NCBI GenBank assembly: GCA_005116895.1
Contig: SWDO01000016.1
Span: 33,039-86,205 of the forward strand
Origin: Nitrospira sp.
Lineage (GTDB): Bacteria; Nitrospirota; Nitrospiria; Nitrospirales; Nitrospiraceae
Reading direction: 5' to 3'
Length of the DNA: 53,167 nt
The position numbers and the translations under genes are program-made. Positions 1 through 6,641 of this stretch are shown piece by piece. How positions within the stretch are numbered: position 1 is the first letter of the stretch; each line of letters begins with the position of its first letter. Under the pieces are notes generated by a model. That model was not told the DNA's origin, did no database searches, and saw only the letters and a program-made list of their open reading frames with translations.

Positions 1-84
1 TATCGATGCTGATGGTGGGTTTTGGAAGCTGGCCACGCTCTTGGAGCAGACACTCAACGTACATGCCGAGAAGGTTAGATTCAA
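1..84 (-). pseudogene. Fragment repeating the 3' end of riboflavin synthase
   Basis: Bases 1-60 match bases 1004-1063, inside the 3' end of ribE, at 56 of 60 positions; the similarity fades after about base 84. Read on the minus strand it encodes a C-terminal RibE-like peptide (LLQERGQLPKPTISID against LLQARGQLPKPTISID in the intact gene), with V-E-C for V-E-R just before it. Upstream of this the frame no longer resembles RibE. The stop codon would lie beyond the left edge, so the full extent is unknown. With the intact ribE end at 972-1093 it brackets the toxin-antitoxin pair, which suggests that pair arrived with a partial duplication of the ribE end. Confidence 0.7.
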
Positions 85-204
85 AGAGCCGAACGAGCGG
101 AATACAACTTGAGTTCGCCTACTAGATAAAACCTGCCACTCCTATCGCCCAGATATCTCAACATCACTCTCATTGGGCTTTGACTCCCGCTCCCCCATCT
201 CAAT

Positions 205-561
205 TCAGTTTCGATCCTGGTCGAGGTCGAGGACTTCGACAACAGCCTCGTGAATCCGCTTCATGAGTGCGGCTGAGAGTTTAGTCAAGGGGCCTTCGAC
301 TAAACGGCGATTGTCGATCGCGCGTAGTTGATCGATCAGTAGATCGGAGGTGCGGCGAAGACGGCCGGCTGCAGGGACACGAATGCGCAAAGGCTCAGCG
401 CCCTCAACCAGCACCGTCGTCAACGGCACAATGAGCGTAGAAGGGTGTTGCGCGTCAAGCAAGGCTTGGGCCTGAACGATCAGAACCGGTCGTGTCTTGC
501 CCGGCTCGGTCCCCCGTTTGGGATTGAGATCAGCCAGCCACACTTCTCCTCGATTAAGCAT
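205..561 (-). CDS. MazF/PemK-like toxin (endoribonuclease)
   Basis: The predicted 118-residue protein starts MLNRGEVWLADLNPKRG and continues with G-K-T-R-P-V-L-I-V, the typical opening of the MazF/PemK/CcdB-fold toxins, followed by a TLIVPLTT strand. Family members cut mRNA at short sequence motifs and are held inactive by a partner antitoxin. The open frame extends 30 bases further upstream to a GTG at 591. I chose the ATG at 561 because it gives the canonical MazF N-terminus and overlaps the antitoxin stop by only 8 bases, as is usual for co-translated toxin-antitoxin pairs. Whether the toxin is active cannot be told from sequence. Confidence 0.88.
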   Translation of the reverse strand: MLNRGEVWLADLNPKRGTEPGKTRPVLIVQAQALLDAQHPSTLIVPLTTVLVEGAEPLRIRVPAAGRLRRTSDLLIDQLRAIDNRRLVEGPLTKLSAALMKRIHEAVVEVLDLDQDRN

Positions 562-790
562 CGGGAGACTGTTCGACGGCGGCAAACTCACGATTGACGC
601 GCAGGCTTTCCTTTCGAACTTTCTTCGAGGCTTCGGCCAAACGCCGCGCCCGGAGTATGGCTTGCGTCTGTCGATTCATGCGCTCGATCGCTCGGCGGAT
701 ATAGGCGGCTCTGGATAGATGGAGGGTGTTCGCGCAACGGCGGCTGGCTTCCAAAACATCTTCTGGCAGTTTCAGCGAGATAGCTCCCAT
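554..790 (-). CDS. Ribbon-helix-helix antitoxin
   Basis: A 78-residue basic protein beginning MGAISLKLPEDVLEASRRCA, followed by a helix with SRAAYIRRAIERMNRQ. A short beta strand followed by two helices is the ribbon-helix-helix (MetJ/Arc) pattern of DNA-binding antitoxins. The charged C-terminal tail would wrap the toxin. It is first in the pair, with the MazF-like gene overlapping its stop. A purine-rich Shine-Dalgarno (GAGAGGG) precedes the ATG. Such antitoxins usually repress their own promoter, and an inverted repeat overlapping a candidate -10 box lies just upstream. The family is assigned by pattern only. Confidence 0.82.
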   Translation of the reverse strand: MGAISLKLPEDVLEASRRCANTLHLSRAAYIRRAIERMNRQTQAILRARRLAEASKKVRKESLRVNREFAAVEQSPDA

Positions 791-816
791 TGTACCCTCT
801 CTGAATATCTTATTGT

Positions 817-856
817 GATATGTGCACAGGATATCTCAGTACCGCGTAACAAGCAA
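817..856 (-). promoter_or_regulatory. Candidate promoter and operator of the toxin-antitoxin pair
   Basis: On the minus strand TTGCTT (851-856) is separated by 17 bases from TATCCT (828-833), a plausible sigma-70-like promoter. The inverted repeat GATAT-N9-ATATC (817-821 and 831-835), with the palindrome GTGCAC in its spacer, overlaps the -10 box. That is the expected place for an autoregulatory antitoxin to bind. The boxes are weak matches. Confidence 0.4.
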
Positions 857-971
857 ATGCAACAGCGAGCGTCGTAATGTTCTGAGTTGTGTTCTAGACA
901 GGACTCCTGGTACCTGTGCCATTCCGCAGTCAGTACGGAAGTAGAAGACCGTGAGGAGTGCTGATATTGGC

Positions 972-1625
972 TCAGATCAGCCCACGTTTCTGCAGGTAAT
1001 CTGTATCGATGCTGATGGTGGGTTTCGGAAGCTGGCCACGCGCTTGGAGCAGACGCTCGACGTACTTACCGATGAGATCTGATTCAAGGTTGACCGGATC
1101 ATTCACCTGTTTGAGGCCAAGTATCGTCACCTTCGCCGTGTGCGGAATGATGGCGACGCTGAACCCATGCTCCGTCACCGCATTGATCGTGAGACTGATA
1201 CCATCGACGGTAATGGAGCCCTTTGCAACACAATAGCGCAGAATCTCCGGAGGCGCCCCGATGGTGAACACGATGGCATTGCTGTCCAGCTGCCGGCTGC
1301 GAATGACACCCACCCCATCCACATGACCGGCCACCAGATGACCGCCGATGCGTTCGTTGAGCTTCATGGCCCTTTCGAGATTGACCGGCATGCCCACGGC
1401 GAAACCTCCGAGGGTCGACACCGAGAGTGTTTCAGGCGAGACCTCTACGGAAAAATCGCGCTCGCTTCGCGAGACGACCGTGAGACAGATTCCATTCACG
1501 CTCACGCTGTCACCGATCTTCAGGTCGTCCATCACAGTCGAGGCCAGAATCGTGAGCCTGGCTCCCGCAAGCGTTTTTCTCAGGACAGTCACGGCACCCA
1601 TTTCTTCAACAATGCCAGAGAACAT
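972..1625 (-). CDS. ribE: Riboflavin synthase, alpha-chain type
   Basis: The 217-residue protein starts MFSGIVEEMGAV and contains two tandem lumazine-binding halves, the normal architecture of riboflavin synthase. It shows SVNGICLTVV in the first half and TVDGISLTIN in the second. The enzyme dismutates two 6,7-dimethyl-8-ribityllumazine molecules to riboflavin and a pyrimidinedione in the last step of flavin synthesis. Its C-terminal tail (LQARGQLPKPTISIDTDYLQKRGLI region) is longer than the minimal enzyme, and part of it recurs at the left edge of the window. GAGGG stands 7 bases before the ATG. It is the last gene of the run esterase, exported protein, MFS; no FMN riboswitch is visible ahead of it. 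Confidence 0.95.
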   Translation of the reverse strand: MFSGIVEEMGAVTVLRKTLAGARLTILASTVMDDLKIGDSVSVNGICLTVVSRSERDFSVEVSPETLSVSTLGGFAVGMPVNLERAMKLNERIGGHLVAGHVDGVGVIRSRQLDSNAIVFTIGAPPEILRYCVAKGSITVDGISLTINAVTEHGFSVAIIPHTAKVTILGLKQVNDPVNLESDLIGKYVERLLQARGQLPKPTISIDTDYLQKRGLI

Positions 1626-1681
1626 ACAAAAGCCCTCGGATGATGGCCGCCGGTCATGAACCGTCAGTCAATGACTCCAGC

Positions 1682-1703
1682 GACCGAAAAAGTTTTCGCG
1701 GTC
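1682..1703 (-). terminator. Imperfect hairpin between the MFS gene and ribE
   Basis: GACCG-AAAA pairs with TTTT-CG-CGGTC (two-base bulge) just after the MFS stop on the minus strand. It could be a weak terminator or attenuator. There is no clear U-tract after the stem, so its role is uncertain. Confidence 0.3.
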
Positions 1704-1705
1704 CC

Positions 1706-1711
1706 ATTATA
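1706..1711 (-). promoter_or_regulatory. Candidate -10 box upstream of ribE
   Basis: A perfect TATAAT occurs on the minus strand between the MFS stop (1723) and the ribE start (1625). No convincing -35 box lies 16-18 bases upstream. It might give ribE its own promoter. Confidence 0.25.
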
Positions 1712-1722
1712 GCGACTTCGTC

Positions 1723-2892
1723 CTAATTCTTCCTCATGGCCAACCAGAACACAACAGCTGCGGCAAGCTGCATACCGGCAATGACCATAAAGGCCCCTCC
1801 ATAACTCATTCGCGCGATCAGCAATCCAGCCAACAGCGGTCCGCTTGCATGCCCGATATCCATGATGGTCCCTTGCATCCCCATACCAGCCCCCAGCCTC
1901 TTAAACTCGGAACTGTCCGCCACAAGCGCTGAGGAGGACGAGGAGACGACCGCTTCACCAAAGCCGAATCCAGCGGACAGCAGGAGCAAGACGGGAAACA
2001 TCGACACATACGGAATATAGACAAAGGTTACGGCGCAAATAAGTAGGCCAAGGATAATCAGCGGCTGACGACCGACTCGATCTGAAATCCGTCCCATAAT
2101 CGGCTTGGAAAAGAACGACGTGCCGGCTTGGACAGAAAACAACAGACCGACTTCACCAGGGTTCAATCCCGCTGAGACTCCGTACAGTGGCAAAAATGCC
2201 ATCAAGGCTCCATTCGCGATCATCTTGGCGGCGTCGGTCATACTGGTAATCAGGACTTTGTTATTATTGGCGACAGCGGCAAACCCCTTCCACATTTCGG
2301 ACAGCACCACCGCCGTCCCCTGTTCCTTCCTCTGCGGCACTGCGACGTCGAGATGAAGGCTATAGAACAACACCATGCCGATGCAGCCAAAGATGCCGGC
2401 CGTGACAAACGCTGCGTCGAATCCTGCCGCATGGATGAGGTACCCTCCGAGAAAGGGACCCAAGAGAGAGCCGGACTGCGTACAGGCCGTATAGGTCCCG
2501 AGCGCCGCGCCACGCCGTTCCCGATAGAGCTCCGCCACGGTAGCAAGTGCGCTCGGAGCGAAGATGGCCGTCGCCAACCCGTGTAGAAACCGTAACGCTG
2601 TCAGCGCATCCAAATCTGTAATGAAGGGATAGAGAAACGGCGGCAGCCCGAACGCCACCACGCCGATCCGGAGCAAGAAGCGCCTTCCATAGATATCGGA
2701 GAGCGCCCCCGAAGGCAGCTTCAGCAAGACGCCTGTTAAGGTTGACACGGATACGATCAGACCGATCCGTTCCGGGCTCGCACTGAGCGATTCGGCAAAC
2801 AAGGAGAGCACGGGCATCCGCACCATATTGTAGCTGATGAAGCAAAAGATGCCGACCGAGCAAATCAGCACGAAACTGCGGGATGTCGTCAT
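1723..2892 (-). CDS. Major facilitator superfamily transporter
   Basis: A 389-residue, very hydrophobic protein with a pattern consistent with about twelve membrane helices. The loop after the second helix contains GALSDIYGRRF (about residues 62-72), the MFS motif between helices 2 and 3. A second copy, GRISDRVGRQP, stands at the equivalent place in the C-terminal half. This is the signature of MFS antiporters, often drug or sugar efflux proteins; the substrate cannot be told. Its start codon overlaps the stop of the upstream exported-protein gene in an ATGA, so the two are translationally coupled. It precedes ribE, but nothing shows that it carries flavins. Confidence 0.9.
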   Translation of the reverse strand: MTTSRSFVLICSVGIFCFISYNMVRMPVLSLFAESLSASPERIGLIVSVSTLTGVLLKLPSGALSDIYGRRFLLRIGVVAFGLPPFLYPFITDLDALTALRFLHGLATAIFAPSALATVAELYRERRGAALGTYTACTQSGSLLGPFLGGYLIHAAGFDAAFVTAGIFGCIGMVLFYSLHLDVAVPQRKEQGTAVVLSEMWKGFAAVANNNKVLITSMTDAAKMIANGALMAFLPLYGVSAGLNPGEVGLLFSVQAGTSFFSKPIMGRISDRVGRQPLIILGLLICAVTFVYIPYVSMFPVLLLLSAGFGFGEAVVSSSSSALVADSSEFKRLGAGMGMQGTIMDIGHASGPLLAGLLIARMSYGGAFMVIAGMQLAAAVVFWLAMRKN

Positions 2893-3704
2893 GGGATCGA
2901 ACGTCCGTCCGAACTCCCGTTGTCAGGGCTGTCGCGGCTGCTCAAGACCTGTTTCAGAAACGCCACCTGCTCCTCCGGTAAAGACGGGGGATTCTGCGCT
3001 TCAGACAGGACCCGTTGAGGATTCTCCCTCATCGTGATTCCCAATCGATCGACGGTCTTCACTCCTTTCTTCAACCGGTTGGTCGCAAGCTTGGACACAA
3101 GCGGATGGAGGAGAGACGCCAACCCGGAAAAGAAGGGATTATCCAATTTCGTATAGGCGACCAACGTGCTCGCCGTTGTTTCATTGCTATGCTCATCTTG
3201 CATCACACCGATCCGAAGAAAGACGACTGCTTTCCCCGTCACATGAGGCAATAACCGGCTTTCATGAGTTCCCTCGAGGAAGTAGATACGGGAGATCGGA
3301 TCCTCGTACACCAGCTCCACGATGCCCTTCGACCCCTCGCCATCATCCCCCCAGAAGCGACCGAGACCACGCTCTTCCGACTGGTAAAGACCAAGATTCA
3401 GGCGTCGGATCAGCGCCGCCGTGAACGAAGGATGATCCAACAGGTACCGGTACAATGCTCCGGATAGTGTAGTTCGAATCGGTCCGAGTTGGCTCTCTAT
3501 TAAATTATTCTGGATGATTGCTTGCAATCGACAAGCCCAGGCCGGATCCACTCGTTCAACAGGAAATGTCAGCCCAGCATGATCACGCAAAAAGGAGCAC
3601 GATTCGGTCCTCCCCTGCTCAGGAGAGAGGAACAGTCCCACTCCGAGTCCAGCGATGACTATTCCGACTATGTGTCGTTGTGTGACCCGCCAAGCGGAGC
3701 TCAT
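2889..3704 (-). CDS. Exported or membrane-anchored protein of unknown function
   Basis: The 271-residue protein begins with a basic stretch and one hydrophobic segment (about residues 12-26, IVGIVIAGLGVGLFL), which looks like a signal peptide or anchor. The rest is soluble with no family I recognise; the C-terminus is Ser/Asp/Gly-rich. Two cysteines just after the signal (S-C-S-F and A-W-A-C) could form a disulfide in the periplasm. It is coupled on both sides by 4-base ATGA overlaps, to the esterase upstream and the MFS gene downstream. The three were probably transcribed and translated as a unit. No function is proposed. Confidence 0.75.
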   Translation of the reverse strand: MSSAWRVTQRHIVGIVIAGLGVGLFLSPEQGRTESCSFLRDHAGLTFPVERVDPAWACRLQAIIQNNLIESQLGPIRTTLSGALYRYLLDHPSFTAALIRRLNLGLYQSEERGLGRFWGDDGEGSKGIVELVYEDPISRIYFLEGTHESRLLPHVTGKAVVFLRIGVMQDEHSNETTASTLVAYTKLDNPFFSGLASLLHPLVSKLATNRLKKGVKTVDRLGITMRENPQRVLSEAQNPPSLPEEQVAFLKQVLSSRDSPDNGSSDGRSIP

Positions 3705-4510
3705 GGGGTGAGCGTTTCAACGGCTATGGTGAGATGGACCGAAAAAAGCTGTTGGGGATCCTGTCGTAGCCTGGCCTGCCGTAACAACGTTTCAACCGAT
3801 GGCGACACAGTGCCACTGAATGAGAGACGCCCATTGGTGACGACCGTGAGCGGCTTGGAGAAGTCGATGAGTTGCTCGTTCAAGAACAGGCTATACCGTT
3901 GGACCCGACCAGCAGTGACCTCAATCCGATTGGTTCCTACGATCGATGCATCTACCTTGGCATATTCCCGACGCCTAATTCGTTCATCTCGCTTGTCAAC
4001 CAAGTCCTGCGAGAACGCTGCAATTGGGTCGGTCGAGTCGATCCGAATCCAGCTGAACGATTGAAAGTGGCTGCCGTCGCGCACGACGGTCAAGCTTGTT
4101 GGTAACGGCTCGCGGCGTTGACTATTGAACCAGGCGATCAGATCGGGCAGCTCTTCTTTCGGGAAATAGTGACCTCCTGCGATGGGATGCTCGCGCTCAT
4201 GTTCGCGGTACACGTGCGGATAGCCGAGTGTCTCCAACTCCCTGACGATCGACCGGCTCAGCCTCACAGGCATCACCTGATCTTTCGCTCCATGGATGAT
4301 ATACACAGGCGTATTGCGAAGATTCCCCAAGAACGGCAGTACCACATCATCCAATCCGCTGGCCATTGGCGCGAGGCCGGCAAACAGTGGCGCGTGATGC
4401 ATGCCGATCAGCCACGCTCCGATCCCTCCGTTCGACATGCCCGTGAGAAAGATCCGATTCGGATCTATATGGTACTGCCGTCGGACTTCTCGGATCGTTT
4501 CCAAGACCAA
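3701..4510 (-). CDS. Alpha/beta-hydrolase (esterase/PHB-depolymerase-like), 5' truncated
   Basis: The 269 residues from a TTG at 4510 contain GMSNGG (Ser about 26), HGAKDQVMP (Asp about 77) and GGHYFP (His about 114). These form the Ser-Asp-His triad of an alpha/beta-hydrolase related to polyhydroxybutyrate depolymerases and prolyl-oligopeptidase-type esterases. About 150 residues of unrecognised C-terminal domain follow. The frame stays open upstream to a stop at 4646-4648 and still reads like the family (YPSGAWFTRHAEELVLETI), but has no ATG and no ribosome-binding site. The family normally has 80-120 residues before the serine, including the oxyanion-hole strand. I therefore think the 5' part was lost where the island repeat at 4594-4635 lies inside the frame. 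Expression and activity are doubtful. Confidence 0.7.
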   Translation of the reverse strand: MVLETIREVRRQYHIDPNRIFLTGMSNGGIGAWLIGMHHAPLFAGLAPMASGLDDVVLPFLGNLRNTPVYIIHGAKDQVMPVRLSRSIVRELETLGYPHVYREHEREHPIAGGHYFPKEELPDLIAWFNSQRREPLPTSLTVVRDGSHFQSFSWIRIDSTDPIAAFSQDLVDKRDERIRRREYAKVDASIVGTNRIEVTAGRVQRYSLFLNEQLIDFSKPLTVVTNGRLSFSGTVSPSVETLLRQARLRQDPQQLFSVHLTIAVETLTP

Positions 4511-4593
4511 CTCCTCGGCATGCCGGGTAAACCACGCGCCAGACGGATAGGTATATTTCCACTGCAGATCAGACGCATGATCGAATACCGAAC

Positions 4594-4635
4594 GTATCTG
4601 ATTCGATACAACGTAGGATCTATTTCGATACAGGC
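4594..4635. repeat. Left copy of the 42-bp block-structured island repeat
   Basis: The shared pattern is GTATC-N3-TTCGATACA-N5-GGATC-N5-CGATACAGGC, found in the same orientation and with identical spacing at 14090-14131. Twenty-nine block positions are identical while the spacers differ. The blocks repeat about every 11 bp, so the site may be an operator or recombinase binding site. It lies at the broken 5' end of the esterase gene. Confidence 0.75.
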
Positions 4636-4838
4636 TCCTGCATTTTCATTGCAACAGGACAACAGTCACCCCGCATAAGCCTTTATTATTTAAGCGGCTG
4701 TTTCATCTTGCTACAGGCGATACTGAAGGCATGTGTATTGCTACTTATGCTGATCACGACTAGTGAAATAAATACCTACGTTACGAGAATTACGTGTTCA
4801 CAACAGTTAATAAACATTCTATTATCGGGAGGTGGCTG

Positions 4839-5738
4839 ATGAGGTATCGAAATTTCCTAGGGTTCTCAAGTGCGGCTATTGTCTTGTTTATCTCTGTGAC
4901 AGGCTTTGACCTGCCCAAGCTTCCAGGTGGTGGGGTACCAGATGCGATTAAGGCTCTGCCAACACCAGACATGCCTGTTCCTCCTTTATTGGTGACAGGT
5001 GTTGGGAAGACCGTCTACCTGTTTGAAGTGGGGCGTCAGACACCGGAAAATGACAATAAAGTGAACGACAAAGTGAAGGAAATTTTTCAACGGCTGAAGA
5101 CCGCTGCACTGGCCGACGAAAAATACCACGCTGTGGCTAAAGAGCTGGAAGAGGAATGGAAACTTAATACCCTACGAGTAAAGAACCCATCCATTCCTGC
5201 TGCTGCATTTCCCGGCGGCGGAATTGCTCTGTATACTGGATCATTCAAGGATATAAAATATGAGGAGGTGCTAGCTTCCATCTTGGGACATGAAATGGCC
5301 CATTTGCTCTCCCAACATCACCTCCAACGTTGGAACCGAGCCGCAGCCACAGCGTTGATGGAGATCGGACCGAAAATTACGTCTGGCGAACCACTAGACA
5401 AGATGGATCCTAAAGTCATCGGACCAGTGCTCGGGGCGATGGGGATCGGATACGTAGTTGGAGAAGATCTCCCATTGGAGCGGGAGAAGGAACTGGTGGC
5501 GGACTGTAGCGGGCTCGTATTGGCAGCCAAGGCTGGATACGATCCAGCAGCGACCGAAGAGTTTTTGCACAAGCAAACCGATACGCCTCAGCTTTTCAAG
5601 CTCCATCCTCCCTTCGGCGACCGTTATAGCCATATCAGCAAAACATGTCTGTCTGATGCCCAGACAGCCTTTCACAAGGCAACAGGTGGAAAGCAAAAAC
5701 ATGATTCTGCTCTTTTACCTGACGTGAAAATGTCATAA
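4839..5738 (+). CDS. M48-family zinc metalloprotease, membrane-anchored
   Basis: A 299-residue protein with one N-terminal hydrophobic segment (FSSAAIVLFISVTGF) and a peptidase M48 domain. The zinc motif is GHEMAHLLSQH (HExxH). A downstream EKELVAD supplies the usual third zinc ligand. FPGGGIALYTG before HExxH is also typical of M48 (Oma1/YcaL/BepA-like) enzymes, which act in envelope protein quality control. The frame opens at a GTG at 4794, but I chose the ATG at 4839 because GGGAGGTGG sits 4-10 bases ahead of it. It lies inside the repeat-bounded island, is followed after 37 bases by a lipoprotein gene, and probably forms a pair with it. Confidence 0.88.
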   Translation: MRYRNFLGFSSAAIVLFISVTGFDLPKLPGGGVPDAIKALPTPDMPVPPLLVTGVGKTVYLFEVGRQTPENDNKVNDKVKEIFQRLKTAALADEKYHAVAKELEEEWKLNTLRVKNPSIPAAAFPGGGIALYTGSFKDIKYEEVLASILGHEMAHLLSQHHLQRWNRAAATALMEIGPKITSGEPLDKMDPKVIGPVLGAMGIGYVVGEDLPLEREKELVADCSGLVLAAKAGYDPAATEEFLHKQTDTPQLFKLHPPFGDRYSHISKTCLSDAQTAFHKATGGKQKHDSALLPDVKMS

Positions 5739-5775
5739 CCGAAAAATATGGGAATACTGGGATAAGGGGCGACAC

Positions 5776-6624
5776 ATGAAAGTACATGACCACATGTCCC
5801 CAGCTACGGGAAATTTTTACCCTAGCGGTTCACACCGCGCCTGGTCTCATGTGATCAGTGCGTTCATAGTTACTGTGATGGCCGGTGCATTAGTCGCCTG
5901 CAGTATGGGGTATGGTGAACTGGGAGATCCGGAGGACCATCAAGCCCAGAATAAACGGACAGGAAGAACCATCCTGGTCGACAATCAAGCCGAAACAGTT
6001 GGATATGGGCTCTATAGTTACCTACTCTTCGAGTCACCTCCGACCCCCCAGACTAAGCCGCTCTACCTTGCAATCATTTCGGCCTGCCTGAAAGAATTTC
6101 CAGACCTCGACGGACTGAGAAAGGAACACCGCCCGGAGTCGCTCAATGTGATCCATCTCCCGGTTACAAGAAACATTTCAGCGCCGAGGGCAGAGGAAAT
6201 CCTTCAGTACTACAGCTACGAAAGAGCACAAGCGATTCTTGGTCAGCTTTCCATGATCCAGAGAAATGGCGGCCCCTATCTTGTGTCAAGCCTCGTACCA
6301 GTTTCAAACAGCAGCAGAGCCAATCAGTCCTTGTATCAGGATTTGTCAGCTATTCACTTCGTATCCCATCAGGAAGATCAAATCAATATTGCCCGCAACT
6401 GGGTACTCGGCTTTGTCAATCAAGTCAGCAAGCCCAGGGCGTGGGATCGTGCCACATTGGCAACCTTCACCGACGAGATTCGAGGAAAAATACAACCTGT
6501 ATTCACAAGCCATGGAGTGGGTGCTGACAAATTAGATCTCAAAAAATACATCGTCTTTCCGATCCCAGACAACAGAACGGAACAGATATTTCCGTTCATA
6601 GCCTGGAAGGCCAGCGTCGACTAA
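5776..6624 (+). CDS. Putative lipoprotein of unknown function
   Basis: The 282-residue protein has a long basic N-terminus, a hydrophobic stretch (VISAFIVTVMAGALVA) and a lipobox LVAC at about residues 39-42, predicting lipidation after signal cleavage. The mature part has no domain I recognise. It ends TEQIFPFIAWKASVD. AAGGGGCG precedes the ATG at good spacing. It follows the M48 protease on the same strand and converges on the TIR-STAND gene, whose stop is 17 bases away. Pairing with a membrane protease suggests a joint envelope role, but that is inferred from position only. Confidence 0.75.
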   Translation: MKVHDHMSPATGNFYPSGSHRAWSHVISAFIVTVMAGALVACSMGYGELGDPEDHQAQNKRTGRTILVDNQAETVGYGLYSYLLFESPPTPQTKPLYLAIISACLKEFPDLDGLRKEHRPESLNVIHLPVTRNISAPRAEEILQYYSYERAQAILGQLSMIQRNGGPYLVSSLVPVSNSSRANQSLYQDLSAIHFVSHQEDQINIARNWVLGFVNQVSKPRAWDRATLATFTDEIRGKIQPVFTSHGVGADKLDLKKYIVFPIPDNRTEQIFPFIAWKASVD

Positions 6625-6641
6625 TGGCAGTCGTCACCGCA

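Noticed and set aside
1626..1722. FMN riboswitch upstream of ribE
   Set aside because: The conserved RFN element sequence blocks are absent and the gap is too short.
3522..4678. Long plus-strand frames (3522-4064 and 4118-4678) opposite the esterase
   Set aside because: They are antisense shadows of the minus-strand esterase and exported-protein genes, which have catalytic motifs and coupled starts.
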